NCBI RefSeq assembly: GCF_007829875.1
Contig: NZ_VIWV01000001.1
Span: 5,736,501-5,800,500, forward strand
Length of the DNA: 64,000 nt
Source: Streptomyces capillispiralis
Lineage (GTDB): Bacteria > Actinomycetota > Actinomycetes > Streptomycetales > Streptomycetaceae
Direction: 5' to 3'
This document shows positions 8,088 to 16,093 of the stretch, in pieces. Every line of letters starts with the position of its first letter. Positions within the stretch are counted from its first letter, which is position 1. Made by a program: the position numbers and the translations under genes. The notes under the pieces were generated by a model. The model did not search any database. It was not told where the DNA came from and saw nothing but the letters and a program-made list of their open reading frames with translations.

Positions 8088-9818
8088 GTGGACAGCGACG
8101 CGCACGGCACCGCGCGCGGCACCGACTGGGATGCCGTCGTGGTCGGTGCCGGACTCGGCGGCCTGACCGCCGCCGCGTACCTGGCCGCCGCGGGCAAGCG
8201 CGTCCTGGTACTGGAGCAGTTCTCGATCGTGGGCGGCAACAGCCATGTGTTCCGGCGACGCCGCGCCTACGAATTCGATGTGGGCGTCCACTACCTGGGC
8301 GACTGTGCCCCCGGCGGAGTCATCCCGAGCATCCTGTCCGGCGTCGGACTCGGTGACCGGGTGGACTTCCTGGAGATGGACCAGGACGGCTTCGACCTGA
8401 TCCGCGTACCGGGCGTGTCCGTCGACATGCCGGCCGGCTGGGACGCGTACCGCAAGCGTCTCACCGAGGCCATGCCCGAGGAGGCCGCGGGCCTGAACAC
8501 GTTCGTCGACGTCTGCTCGGCGCTCGGCGACGAGCAGCGCTCCGCGCTGTTCGAGGCCCACGGGTGGGCGCCGCAGGACATCGCCGCCCGCACCGCCACC
8601 ATCCGGCAGTGGGGCAGGCGGACGCTGGACGACCTGTTCCGGCACTGCGGGCTGTCCTCCCGGGCCCGTACCGTGCTCGCCGCCCAGGCCCCCAACTACG
8701 GGCTCACCCCGAAGCAGGCCACGGTGGCGCGGCACACCAGCGTCACCGACCACTACCTGCGCGGCGCCTACTACCCGGCCGGCGGCGGACAGGTGCTCGC
8801 CGCCGGTCTGGTCGAGGTGATCGAGGCGCACGGCGGACAGGTCCGCACCCGCAGCCGGGTGGCCCGCATCCTCGTCGAGGACGGCACGGTCCGCGGCGTC
8901 CACCTGGAGAGCGGCGAGGTCGTCACCGCCGGCCTGGTGGTGTCCAACGCCGACTACCCGCGCACCGTGCTCGAACTCGTCGGCCCGGAGCACTTCCAGA
9001 AGTCGGTCGTCACCCGCACCGCGCAGGCGAGGATGGGCATGCCCTGGCTGGTCCTCTACCTCGGTCTCGACACCGACCTGCGGGAGCGGCCCAACGCCAA
9101 CCTGTGGTGGTACGACACCGACGACATCGACGGCTACTTCGACCGGGTGAGCGGCGGCGAGACGGGCGAGGTGCCCTTCCTGTTCTGCTCGTTCGCCTCG
9201 CTGAAGGACCCGCACAACCGGGAGCTCTGCCCGCCCGGCCACGCCAACCTCCAGGTGATGACGCTCTGCCCGCCGGACTACGCGTGGTGGGGCGTCGAGG
9301 AGGGACCGGCCGGCGGCGGCGACTACCGCCGCAACCCGACCTATCTGCGGCGCAAGCAGGAGCTCACCGAGGCCACCCTGGACGCCGCCGAGAAGGCCCT
9401 CGGCCCGCTGCGGCCGCACCTCACCCACATCGAGGCCGCCACCCCGCTCACCCACGAGCGGTACACCCTCTCCACCGGCGGCACCCCCTTCGGCATGGCG
9501 GAATGGGGCGGCACCGCCCGCCCCGGCACCGCCACCGCCGTCAAGGGACTGCACGTCGTCGGCGCCAGCACCCAGGCCGGCAACGGCATCGCCGGCGTCA
9601 TGCTCGGCGGGATCGGCTGCGCCGGCGACATCCTCGGCGAGCCGCTGCTCGCCGCCGCCCGCGCCGGGACCGTGTACGGCGACCCGGACCTGTTGCCCGC
9701 ACGGGCCGAGGGCTGGGACCCGCGGGAGGTGTGCCGCGGGTCGGCCCGCCGCACCGCCCCCGCACGCCCCCGCCCCTTCCACCTCCCGTCGCCCGGCCCC
9801 GCCGGCGCCCGCGGGTGA
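8088..9818 (+). CDS. Phytoene desaturase-like FAD oxidoreductase
   Basis: 576 residues. The N-terminal FAD-binding motif VVVGAGLGGLTAAAYLAAAG (about residues 17-36) is followed by GGNSHVFRRR and the C-terminal signature GNGIAGVMLGGIGCAGDIL, the layout of the carotenoid (phytoene) desaturase/isomerase superfamily. No carotenoid genes are adjacent: the neighbours are ACP, KS and isomerase genes. In cinnamoyl-lipid pathways a phytoene-dehydrogenase homologue is thought to aromatize the cyclohexadiene formed by electrocyclization of a polyene; that role is inferred here. The GTG start is supported by GAGGAG about 8 nt upstream. The final 50 residues are Pro/Arg-rich and lie beyond the catalytic fold. 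Confidence 0.85.
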   Translation: MDSDAHGTARGTDWDAVVVGAGLGGLTAAAYLAAAGKRVLVLEQFSIVGGNSHVFRRRRAYEFDVGVHYLGDCAPGGVIPSILSGVGLGDRVDFLEMDQDGFDLIRVPGVSVDMPAGWDAYRKRLTEAMPEEAAGLNTFVDVCSALGDEQRSALFEAHGWAPQDIAARTATIRQWGRRTLDDLFRHCGLSSRARTVLAAQAPNYGLTPKQATVARHTSVTDHYLRGAYYPAGGGQVLAAGLVEVIEAHGGQVRTRSRVARILVEDGTVRGVHLESGEVVTAGLVVSNADYPRTVLELVGPEHFQKSVVTRTAQARMGMPWLVLYLGLDTDLRERPNANLWWYDTDDIDGYFDRVSGGETGEVPFLFCSFASLKDPHNRELCPPGHANLQVMTLCPPDYAWWGVEEGPAGGGDYRRNPTYLRRKQELTEATLDAAEKALGPLRPHLTHIEAATPLTHERYTLSTGGTPFGMAEWGGTARPGTATAVKGLHVVGASTQAGNGIAGVMLGGIGCAGDILGEPLLAAARAGTVYGDPDLLPARAEGWDPREVCRGSARRTAPARPRPFHLPSPGPAGARG

Positions 9819-9922
9819 TCCCCGGGCGGTCCGCGGGCCGGACCGCCGACCGCACCACCACGCACCACCGACCGAACCACTCACCGCACCGACCGAACAC
9901 CGGAAGAACAGAGGGACATCAC

Positions 9923-10183
9923 ATGACCACGGCCATCGACACCACCGCCCAGGCCCGCATCAAGGAGATCGTCTGCGACGTCCTCGAGCTCGAGGAGGAC
10001 GAGGTGACCGACAGCAGCCTCTTCAAGGAGGACCACGGCGCCGACTCGCTGCGCGCCATCGAGATCCTCGCGGGCCTCGAGAAGGAGTTCAAGATCACCA
10101 TCGAGCAGTCCGAGCTGGAGCGCATGGTCAACCTCGACGGCGTCTACGCCGTGGTGGGCGAGGCCGTCGCGGCCCAGAAGTAA
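9923..10183 (+). CDS. Acyl carrier protein 1 of the type II PKS
   Basis: 86 residues, normal ACP size and strongly acidic. The phosphopantetheine site is GADSLRAIEIL with Ser42, followed by a helix-rich tail. ATG 9923 is preceded by GAGGGA (9911-9916). The ACP lies immediately upstream of the ketosynthase genes and should carry the growing polyene chain. A 12-bp perfect hairpin (10,203-10,236) separates it from the first KS gene and may let the ACP be made in excess over the synthase. Confidence 0.95.
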   Translation: MTTAIDTTAQARIKEIVCDVLELEEDEVTDSSLFKEDHGADSLRAIEILAGLEKEFKITIEQSELERMVNLDGVYAVVGEAVAAQK

Positions 10184-10202
10184 CGGCGGGACGCCCCGCG
10201 AC

Positions 10203-10236
10203 CCGGAGGGCCGGGCAGCACGCTCCGGCCCTCCGG
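10203..10236 (+). terminator. Intra-operon hairpin between ACP and KS genes
   Basis: Perfect 12-bp inverted repeat: 10,203-10,214 pairs with 10,225-10,236 around a 10-nt loop. No T-run follows. It could be a partial terminator or an mRNA-stabilising 3' end for the ACP transcript. Confidence 0.6.
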
Positions 10237-10299
10237 TCGCCAGGCGGCCGCCCGGCCCTGTCCTCATCCAAGGCGACCACGCCGTACCGAGGGAGATTG

Positions 10300-11556
10300 A
10301 TGTCAGTGAACGTTTCCGACGCGACGCGTGACGACGCGGCCACCCGGGTGGTGCTGACCGGGTTCGGCGTGTTCTCCAGCATCGGTGTGGGCGCCGATGA
10401 GTTCGCCGAAGGGCTGCGGGCCGGCCGCAGCGGAGCCAAGCCGATCACGCTGTTCGACACCGAGGGCTTCGCCCACGCCAACGGCTGCGAGATCACCGGC
10501 GCCGAGCCCGAGCGCTGGATCCACCACCTGCCCACCGAGACCCTGGGCCGCGCCACGCAGTTCTCCGTGGCCGCCGCCCGCATGGCCGTCGAGGCCGCCG
10601 GCGTCGACCTGGACGACCTGCGCGCCCGGCGCGGCATGATCTCCATCGGCACCACCGACGGCGAGTCCTACGAACTCGACCACCTGGTCGGCACCGAGGT
10701 CGCCTCCGGACCGGCCGCCATGGACCCCACCGTGGCCCGCCGCGTCTACCCCAACCGCCTGTCCATAGCCGCCGCCCAGGAACTCGGCCTGTCCGACGTC
10801 GAGGCGGTCACCATCGCCACCGCCTGCTCGGCCGGCAACTACGCCATCGGCCAGGGCTTCGACGCCATCCGCAGTGGCGAGGCGGACTACGCCCTGTGCG
10901 GCGGCGCCGACGCCATGTGCCGCAAGACCTTCACCGGCTTCTACCGGCTCGGCACCATCGCCCCCGACGTGTGCCGCCCCTTCGACACCGACCGCAAGGG
11001 CATCCTCACCGGCGAGGGCGCCGGCGTGCTGATGCTGGAGAGCCTCGCCTCCGCCCGCGCCCGCGGCGCCCGCATCTACGCCGAGGTCCTCGGCTACGGC
11101 ATGAACTGCGACGCCTACCACCAGGTCGCCCCCAACCAGGACAGCGTCGCCCGCTGCATGGAGATCGCCCTGGAGAACGCCGGCGTCAAGCCGGACGAGG
11201 TCGACCTGATCTCCGCCCACGGCACCGGCACCAAGGCCAACGACGTCACCGAGTCCCGCGCCATCCACGACGTGTACGGCGACACCGTGCCGCGCACCGT
11301 CTCCCTGAAGTCCATGCTCGGCCACACCATGGGCGCCGCCAGCGCGCTGGCCGCCATCGCCTGCGCCCTGTCGATCCACCACGGCTTCATCCCGCCGACC
11401 ATCAACCACCGGCAGACCGACCCCGAGTGCGAGATCGACTGCGTGCCCAACCAGTCCGTCGAGGCGGACCTGCGGATCGTGCAGAACAACGGCCTCGCCT
11501 TCGGCGGCAACAACTCCATCGTGATCCTCGGCAAGTACCAGGAGGACGTCCGATGA
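10300..11556 (+). CDS. Beta-ketoacyl-ACP synthase (KS alpha), catalytically complete
   Basis: 418 residues, full FabF-type thiolase fold. The nucleophile is in TACSAGNYAIG (Cys176), and the two histidines are in SAHGTGTKANDVTE (His307) and MLGHTMGAA (His342). A C-terminal NNGLAFGGNNS loop is also conserved. It should catalyse decarboxylative condensation of malonyl-ACP with the growing chain. ATG 10300 has GGGAG just upstream; the TTG one codon earlier is less likely. It overlaps the next KS gene by 4 nt (ATGA), which suggests a coupled pair. The KS is closer in style to reducing type II systems with KR and DH genes alongside than to aromatic minimal PKSs, as no cyclase or aromatase gene is nearby. 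Confidence 0.95.
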   Translation: MSVNVSDATRDDAATRVVLTGFGVFSSIGVGADEFAEGLRAGRSGAKPITLFDTEGFAHANGCEITGAEPERWIHHLPTETLGRATQFSVAAARMAVEAAGVDLDDLRARRGMISIGTTDGESYELDHLVGTEVASGPAAMDPTVARRVYPNRLSIAAAQELGLSDVEAVTIATACSAGNYAIGQGFDAIRSGEADYALCGGADAMCRKTFTGFYRLGTIAPDVCRPFDTDRKGILTGEGAGVLMLESLASARARGARIYAEVLGYGMNCDAYHQVAPNQDSVARCMEIALENAGVKPDEVDLISAHGTGTKANDVTESRAIHDVYGDTVPRTVSLKSMLGHTMGAASALAAIACALSIHHGFIPPTINHRQTDPECEIDCVPNQSVEADLRIVQNNGLAFGGNNSIVILGKYQEDVR

Positions 11557-12692
11557 GGGTGCCCATCATCGGCGTGGGTGCCGTCGCGAGCGTCGGCCGG
11601 GACGCCGACGAGATCTTCGCCAACCTGTGCGCCGGGCGCGGCGGACTCGGCCCGATGCGCGGATTCGACGGCGAACGCTACAACGGCAAGCAGCTCTTCG
11701 AGATCGACGACCGGCCCGAGCAGGGCGCCGACCGCCCGCTGCGCGCCACCGCGTTCCTGCTGGACGCCGTCGCCCAGGCCGCCGCGGACGCCGGCCTCGG
11801 CGACGACCTGTCCGGCGTGCCGGTGCTCGTCGGCACCGGACTGCGCGAGCTGCGCTCGGCCGAGCTGTGGTGGCGCGACGGAGCGCCGTTCGGCGCCGAC
11901 CGGCTGCACTTCGGCACCGCGCTGCGGGAACGGTTCGGCACCACCGACACCCTCACCGTCTCCAACGCCTGCTCCGCCTCCCTCTACACGCTCGCGCTCG
12001 GCGCCGACCTGCTGGCGGCGGGCGAGGCGGACACCGTCATCGTCGCGGGCGTCGACTCGATCACCGAGTCCATGCACGGGCTCGCCGACCGCGTCCAGCC
12101 CAACCCGCCGACCGCGCTGCGCACCCTCGACGTCAACCGCCGGGGCACCATCCTCGGCGACGGCGCGGCGGCCGTCGTCCTGCGCGGCGAGCACGTGCGC
12201 TGGCCGGGCGGCCGGCTGTGGGGCAGGCTCCGCGGCGTCGGCATGACCTGCGACGCCAAGCACCCCACCGCCCCGGACCCGGTCCAGGTCGCCGAGGCGA
12301 TGCGGCAGGCGCACCGGCTGGCCGGCACCCGCCCCGAGGACATCGACCTGGTGCTGCTGCACGGCACCGGCACCCCGCTCAACGACCTCGTCGAGATCAC
12401 CGCCTACGGCGAGGTGTTCGGCGAGGCCGCCGGCGGCCCGGTGCTCACCGGCATCAAGCCGATGACCGGCCACACCAGCGGCTCGGCCGGCCTGATGAGC
12501 CTCGTCACCACCCTCCAGGTGATGGCCACCGGCAAGGTGCCCCCGCTGGTCAACCTGGAGCAGCCCATCGAGGAGGCGGACGGCCTGCGGCTGGTCCGCG
12601 GCCAGGAGGCCAAGCACGAGGTGGCGCTGGCCCAGGTGCACGGATTCGGGTTCGGCGGCGTCAACGCCGTAGCGATTGTCGAGGGATCATGA
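11553..12692 (+). CDS. Second ketosynthase-like protein with intact triad
   Basis: 379 residues, shorter than the first KS. It keeps a Cys in SNACSASLYTL (Cys140), HGTGTPLNDLVE (His270) and KPMTGHTSGSAG (His307), so it is not a classical chain-length factor, in which the Cys is lost. It could be a second elongating KS or an initiating KS. The ATG overlaps the upstream stop by 4 nt, and its own stop is overlapped by the next gene, giving a KS-KS-KS string. Which protein pairs with which cannot be settled from sequence. Confidence 0.9.
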   Translation: MRVPIIGVGAVASVGRDADEIFANLCAGRGGLGPMRGFDGERYNGKQLFEIDDRPEQGADRPLRATAFLLDAVAQAAADAGLGDDLSGVPVLVGTGLRELRSAELWWRDGAPFGADRLHFGTALRERFGTTDTLTVSNACSASLYTLALGADLLAAGEADTVIVAGVDSITESMHGLADRVQPNPPTALRTLDVNRRGTILGDGAAAVVLRGEHVRWPGGRLWGRLRGVGMTCDAKHPTAPDPVQVAEAMRQAHRLAGTRPEDIDLVLLHGTGTPLNDLVEITAYGEVFGEAAGGPVLTGIKPMTGHTSGSAGLMSLVTTLQVMATGKVPPLVNLEQPIEEADGLRLVRGQEAKHEVALAQVHGFGFGGVNAVAIVEGS

Positions 12693-13642
12693 TGATGACC
12701 GTCACCGGCGTCGGCGTCGCCCTGCCGGGTGCCGACTCCGCCACCGCCCTGGCCACCGCGAGCCGTCCCGGGGACCCCGTCGAGCCGGCCGCCGTCCTGG
12801 GCAAGAAGGGCCTGCGCTACAAGGACCGCGCCACCCAGCTCGGGCTGTGCGCCGCGCAGCGCGTGCTGACCGACGCCGGACTCCTCGCCGACGGCGTGCT
12901 CACCGTCGACGGCACCCGCACCGCCGTGCTGGTCAGCTCCAACCTGGGCAACGTCGACACCGTCTGCCGCGTGGTGAGGACCATCGCCGACGAGGGCACC
13001 CACGGCGTCAGCCCCATGGACACCCCGAACGCCTCCAGCAACATCATCGCCTCCGAGATCGCCATCCGGTGGGGGCTCAAGGGCCCCAACCTGATGCTGT
13101 GCAACGGGCCCGCCTCGGGGCTCGACGCGATCCGCTGGGGTGCCGCGCTGCTGCGCTCCGGCCGCGCCGACCACGTCGTCGTGGTGGGCGTCGAACCGGA
13201 CAACGAGATCGCGCGCGCCCTCGTCGGCGGCCCGCTGGTGGACGGCGCCGCCGCCCTGGTGCTGGAGCGCGCGGAGACCGCCGAGGCCCGCGGCGCCACC
13301 GTCCGCGCCGTGATCGGCGCCCACACCCGGGGCCCGGACGTGGCCGGCACCATCGGCGAGCTGGCCGAGGTGGAGGCCGAGCCGGCCGCCTGGTACGCGC
13401 CCGCGGCGGCCGTCCCGGCCCTGTCCGAGGGGCTGCCCGTGCACGATCTCGCCGCGGTGTGGGGCGAGTTGTCCGGCGCGCTCGGCGTGGTGCAGTGCGC
13501 GGCGGCGATCGGCGCGCTCGACGCGGGCGCCGACGGCCCGATGTGGCTGGTGGCGGGCACCGACTCCGACGACGGCGTGGCCACGCTGGTCCTGCGCCCG
13601 CCGGCACCGGCCGCCGCCCGCCCGTCACCGGCCGGCGTCTGA
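12689..13642 (+). CDS. Degenerate ketosynthase-like protein (CLF-like)
   Basis: 317 residues, about 100 shorter than a KS. The fold is recognisable (LGKKGLRYKDRATQLG, WGLKGPNLMLCNGPASGLDA), but the residue at the nucleophile position is Pro141 and no HGTGT motif is present. It should be non-catalytic and might act as a chain-length factor or scaffold in a heterodimer with a neighbouring KS. Three in-frame ATGs stand at 12,689, 12,692 and 12,695 behind AGGGA; the first overlaps the upstream stop and is taken as the start. It shares the LGKKG segment with the following KS-like protein, hinting that these two are related duplicates. Confidence 0.85.
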   Translation: MMMTVTGVGVALPGADSATALATASRPGDPVEPAAVLGKKGLRYKDRATQLGLCAAQRVLTDAGLLADGVLTVDGTRTAVLVSSNLGNVDTVCRVVRTIADEGTHGVSPMDTPNASSNIIASEIAIRWGLKGPNLMLCNGPASGLDAIRWGAALLRSGRADHVVVVGVEPDNEIARALVGGPLVDGAAALVLERAETAEARGATVRAVIGAHTRGPDVAGTIGELAEVEAEPAAWYAPAAAVPALSEGLPVHDLAAVWGELSGALGVVQCAAAIGALDAGADGPMWLVAGTDSDDGVATLVLRPPAPAAARPSPAGV

Positions 13643-13673
13643 GCGTCCCCCGCCGGACCCCGGGCCCGCGGGT

Positions 13674-13690
13674 GCCGGGGAAGCCCCGGC
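13674..13690 (+). terminator. Short hairpin between KS-like genes
   Basis: A 7-bp G/C stem (13,674-13,680 with 13,684-13,690) with a 3-nt loop lies in the 91-bp gap between the third and fourth KS-fold genes. It is a weak candidate for an mRNA processing or stability element. Confidence 0.35.
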
Positions 13691-13733
13691 CCCCGAGCAC
13701 CACCGAGACCACCGAGCAGAACGGAATCTGACC

Positions 13734-14849
13734 ATGACCCTTTCGGCGAGCGCGCCGGCGACCGCGACCCGGCCGGTGATCACCGCCTGGTCCGCGGTGT
13801 CGCCGTACGGCATCGGCAAGGACAGTTTCGTGGCCGGCGTACTCGCCGGACGGGACACCTCCACGCCGCTGGACTCCGGGCAGTGGGCGGCCCCCGACAG
13901 CCACGCCTGCCTGATCCCCGGCTTCGAACTGCGCGAGGTGCTGGGCAAGAAGGGCACCCGCTCCATGGACCGGGTGACCGGACTGGCTGTCACCGCCGTC
14001 CGCGACCTGCTGCGCGACTCCGGCGACCGGCGCACGGCCTCCGACGAGGAGACCGCCCTGGTGCTGGGCACCACCACCGGCAGCGCGCAGAGCATGATGG
14101 ACTTCACCCGCGCCTCCCTCGAGGGCGACAAGCCGTTCTACGTCGACCCGTCGCTGATGCCGAACGCGGTGATGAACTGCGCCGCCGGCCAGTGCGCCAT
14201 CTGGCACAACCTCAAGGGCCCCAACACCACCATCGCCGGCGGCCGCGTCGCCGGCCTGTCCGCGCTCAGCTACGCCGCCGGACTGCTCGCCTCCGGCCGC
14301 GCCCGCACGGTGCTGTCCGGCGCGGCCGAGGAGTTCTCCCACGCCCGCGCCTGGCTGGACCACCACCGGCGCGGCGAGGACGGCGCCGGCACCCTGCTCG
14401 GCGAGGGCTGCGCCATGTTCATGCTGGAGTCGGCCGATCCGGCCGACGCGGCGGACCGGGCCCTGGCCGAGGTGCTGGCCGTCCAGTCGCGGGTGTACTT
14501 CGACGACGACCCGGGTGAGGCGCTCGCCGCGTGCGTCGACGCCGTACTGCGGCGCGGGGGAGTGGACCGCGACGACGTGTGGGCGGTCTCGACCTCCAAC
14601 CCCGCCGGGTCCGCCGGCACCCGCGAACGCGAGGTGCTCACCGCCCGCTTCGGCGCCCAGGTCCTCGACCGGGCCCCGGCCATGAGCCCCGTCGGGGACA
14701 CCGCGGCCGCCTCCGCCGCCTTCCAGATCGGTTCGCTGCTGGCCGCCGCCGAGCAGTCCGCCGCCCCCGCCGGCGCCGTCGCCCTCGTCTCCTCCGTGGA
14801 CGACAACGGCGTCGTCGCCTGCGCCGCGCTGCGCCTGTCCGCGCGCTGA
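13734..14849 (+). CDS. Second degenerate ketosynthase-like protein (CLF-like)
   Basis: 371 residues. The KS fold is visible (PVITAWSAVSPYGIG, LGKKGTRSMDR, LKGPNTTIAGGRVAGLSAL, LLGEGCAMFMLE), but the nucleophile position is Arg171 and the first catalytic His region reads STSNPAGS instead of SAHGTGT. It should lack condensation activity and may form a heterodimer with one of the two intact KSs. The ATG follows a 91-bp gap containing a small hairpin. The next gene is the second ACP. Confidence 0.87.
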   Translation: MTLSASAPATATRPVITAWSAVSPYGIGKDSFVAGVLAGRDTSTPLDSGQWAAPDSHACLIPGFELREVLGKKGTRSMDRVTGLAVTAVRDLLRDSGDRRTASDEETALVLGTTTGSAQSMMDFTRASLEGDKPFYVDPSLMPNAVMNCAAGQCAIWHNLKGPNTTIAGGRVAGLSALSYAAGLLASGRARTVLSGAAEEFSHARAWLDHHRRGEDGAGTLLGEGCAMFMLESADPADAADRALAEVLAVQSRVYFDDDPGEALAACVDAVLRRGGVDRDDVWAVSTSNPAGSAGTREREVLTARFGAQVLDRAPAMSPVGDTAAASAAFQIGSLLAAAEQSAAPAGAVALVSSVDDNGVVACAALRLSAR

Positions 14850-14889
14850 CCGACGCCCACCACGAAGCACGAAGAAGGAAGCACAGGAC

Positions 14890-15153
14890 ATGCCGATCGA
14901 CGCGGCCGCCGGTCTCGACCGGGAACACCTGCGACAGCTGCTCGCCGACACCATCGACGCCGACGTCACCGACGTCCGGGACGACACCGACTTCGTCCGG
15001 ACCCTTGGCGTCGACTCCCTGATGGCCCTGGAAGTGGTCGTCGTGCTGGAACGCACCTACGGCGTCAAGTTCGCCGAGGCCGAGATGAGCGAGGTGCGGA
15101 CCCTGGACAGCGCCTACGAGGTGGTCCGCCGCAAACTGGGGGAGCGCCCGTGA
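14890..15153 (+). CDS. Acyl carrier protein 2 of the type II PKS
   Basis: 87 residues with phosphopantetheine site GVDSLMALEV (Ser43). It is acidic with a KFAEAEM segment in the recognition helix region. The sequence differs clearly from ACP1, so the two ACPs may serve different steps, for example priming versus elongation, or different KS pairs. GAAGGAAG lies upstream of the ATG. Its stop overlaps the GTG start of the next hotdog gene. Confidence 0.94.
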   Translation: MPIDAAAGLDREHLRQLLADTIDADVTDVRDDTDFVRTLGVDSLMALEVVVVLERTYGVKFAEAEMSEVRTLDSAYEVVRRKLGERP

Positions 15154-15554
15154 CCGGCACCGTCCTGGCCGTCCCGCGGCCGGTGCGCGCACCGGCCCGC
15201 GACGCGGACTCCGGGGCGTGGACGGCCGGGTTCACGGTGGCGGTCACCGGTGACGAGCCCGTCTTCGCCGGCCACTACCCGGACTTCCCGATCTTCCCCG
15301 GCGTCTGCGTGATGGAGTGCGTGCGCGGCGCCGCGGAGACCGCCCCGCCGCCGGACACCGGCGGACTGCGGCTGGCCGCCGTGGAGTCCGCCCGGTTCCT
15401 CTCCGCGGTCCACCCCGGCGACGAACTGACCGTCGACATCACCTGGTCCCCGCGCGGCGGGGACACCTGGCGCTGCGCCGCCAAGGTGGCCACCGGACGC
15501 GGCCCCGCCGCCTCCGTCCGCCTGCGCTACCGGCAGGAGGCGACACCGTGCTGA
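15150..15554 (+). CDS. Hotdog dehydratase subunit 1 (FabA/FabZ-like), with catalytic His and Glu
   Basis: 134 residues, single hotdog domain. FAGHYPDFPIFPGVCVMECV is the FabZ active-site signature, with His42 and Glu56 both present. It should dehydrate 3-hydroxyacyl-ACP to enoyl-ACP. Starts on GTG overlapping the upstream stop (GTGA) and overlaps the next hotdog gene by 7 nt. Tight coupling of two unequal hotdog genes points to a heteromeric dehydratase. Confidence 0.87.
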   Translation: MTGTVLAVPRPVRAPARDADSGAWTAGFTVAVTGDEPVFAGHYPDFPIFPGVCVMECVRGAAETAPPPDTGGLRLAAVESARFLSAVHPGDELTVDITWSPRGGDTWRCAAKVATGRGPAASVRLRYRQEATPC

Positions 15555-16018
15555 CCGCCGCCGGCGTGCGCGCCGCCCTGCCGCACCGCTACCCGATGCT
15601 GATGGTCGACCGCGTCCTCAGCACCGGCGACGACCACATCCGGGCCGTCAAGGCCGTCACCCTCAACGAGCCCTGGTACGCCCGGCTCGGCGAGACGCCC
15701 GGCGACGACGACCTCGCCTACCCGGACTTCCTGCTGATCGAGTCCTGGACCCAGACGGCCGGCATCCTCGCCACCCGCCTGGCCGGCGACACCGCCGACG
15801 GACAGGTCATGCTGTTCGGCTCCATGAGCGGCATCGAGCTGCACCGGCGGGTCTTCCCCGGCGACACCGTGGAGCACCACGCCCGCCTGGAACGCGCCGT
15901 GAACGACACGATGATCTTCACCGGCGAGAGCACCGTCGGCGGCGCGCCGCTGCTGACGATCGGCCAGATCACCATGGCCTTCCGCCCCGGCGAGGCCCTC
16001 GCGCCGCCCGCTTCCTGA
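15548..16018 (+). CDS. Hotdog dehydratase subunit 2 (FabZ-like), missing the GHxP histidine
   Basis: 156 residues. The N-terminus LPHRYPMLMVDRV is the FabZ hallmark. At the usual active-site strand the protein reads AYPDFLLIESWTQTAG: the Glu (Glu65) is present, but the His of the G-H-F-P motif is absent. It may therefore pair with the upstream hotdog protein to build a working heterodimer, as reported for aryl-polyene dehydratases. The GTG start overlaps the upstream stop. The next gene, the ketoreductase, follows after 75 bp. Confidence 0.85.
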   Translation: MLTAAGVRAALPHRYPMLMVDRVLSTGDDHIRAVKAVTLNEPWYARLGETPGDDDLAYPDFLLIESWTQTAGILATRLAGDTADGQVMLFGSMSGIELHRRVFPGDTVEHHARLERAVNDTMIFTGESTVGGAPLLTIGQITMAFRPGEALAPPAS

Positions 16019-16093
16019 ACCGCGGCGGCCCGCCCCGTGCCGTGCCCGCCCCATCCGGCCCGCCCGGGCCGCCCCGACAACCTACGGAGTGTC

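Noticed and set aside
8088..9818. Carotenoid biosynthesis gene
   Set aside because: No phytoene synthase or other carotenoid gene is adjacent; the gene is packed between isomerase and ACP genes. The polyprenyl synthase is over 11 kb away and in another gene group.
10300..12692. Primary-metabolism FabF/FabB
   Set aside because: The genes are coupled to two degenerate KS-like genes, two dehydratase subunits and desaturase/isomerase genes, which is not a primary fatty-acid operon.
13077..15056. Long minus-strand open frame opposite the KS-like and ACP genes
   Set aside because: Shadow of clear plus-strand KS and ACP genes; no recognisable motifs.
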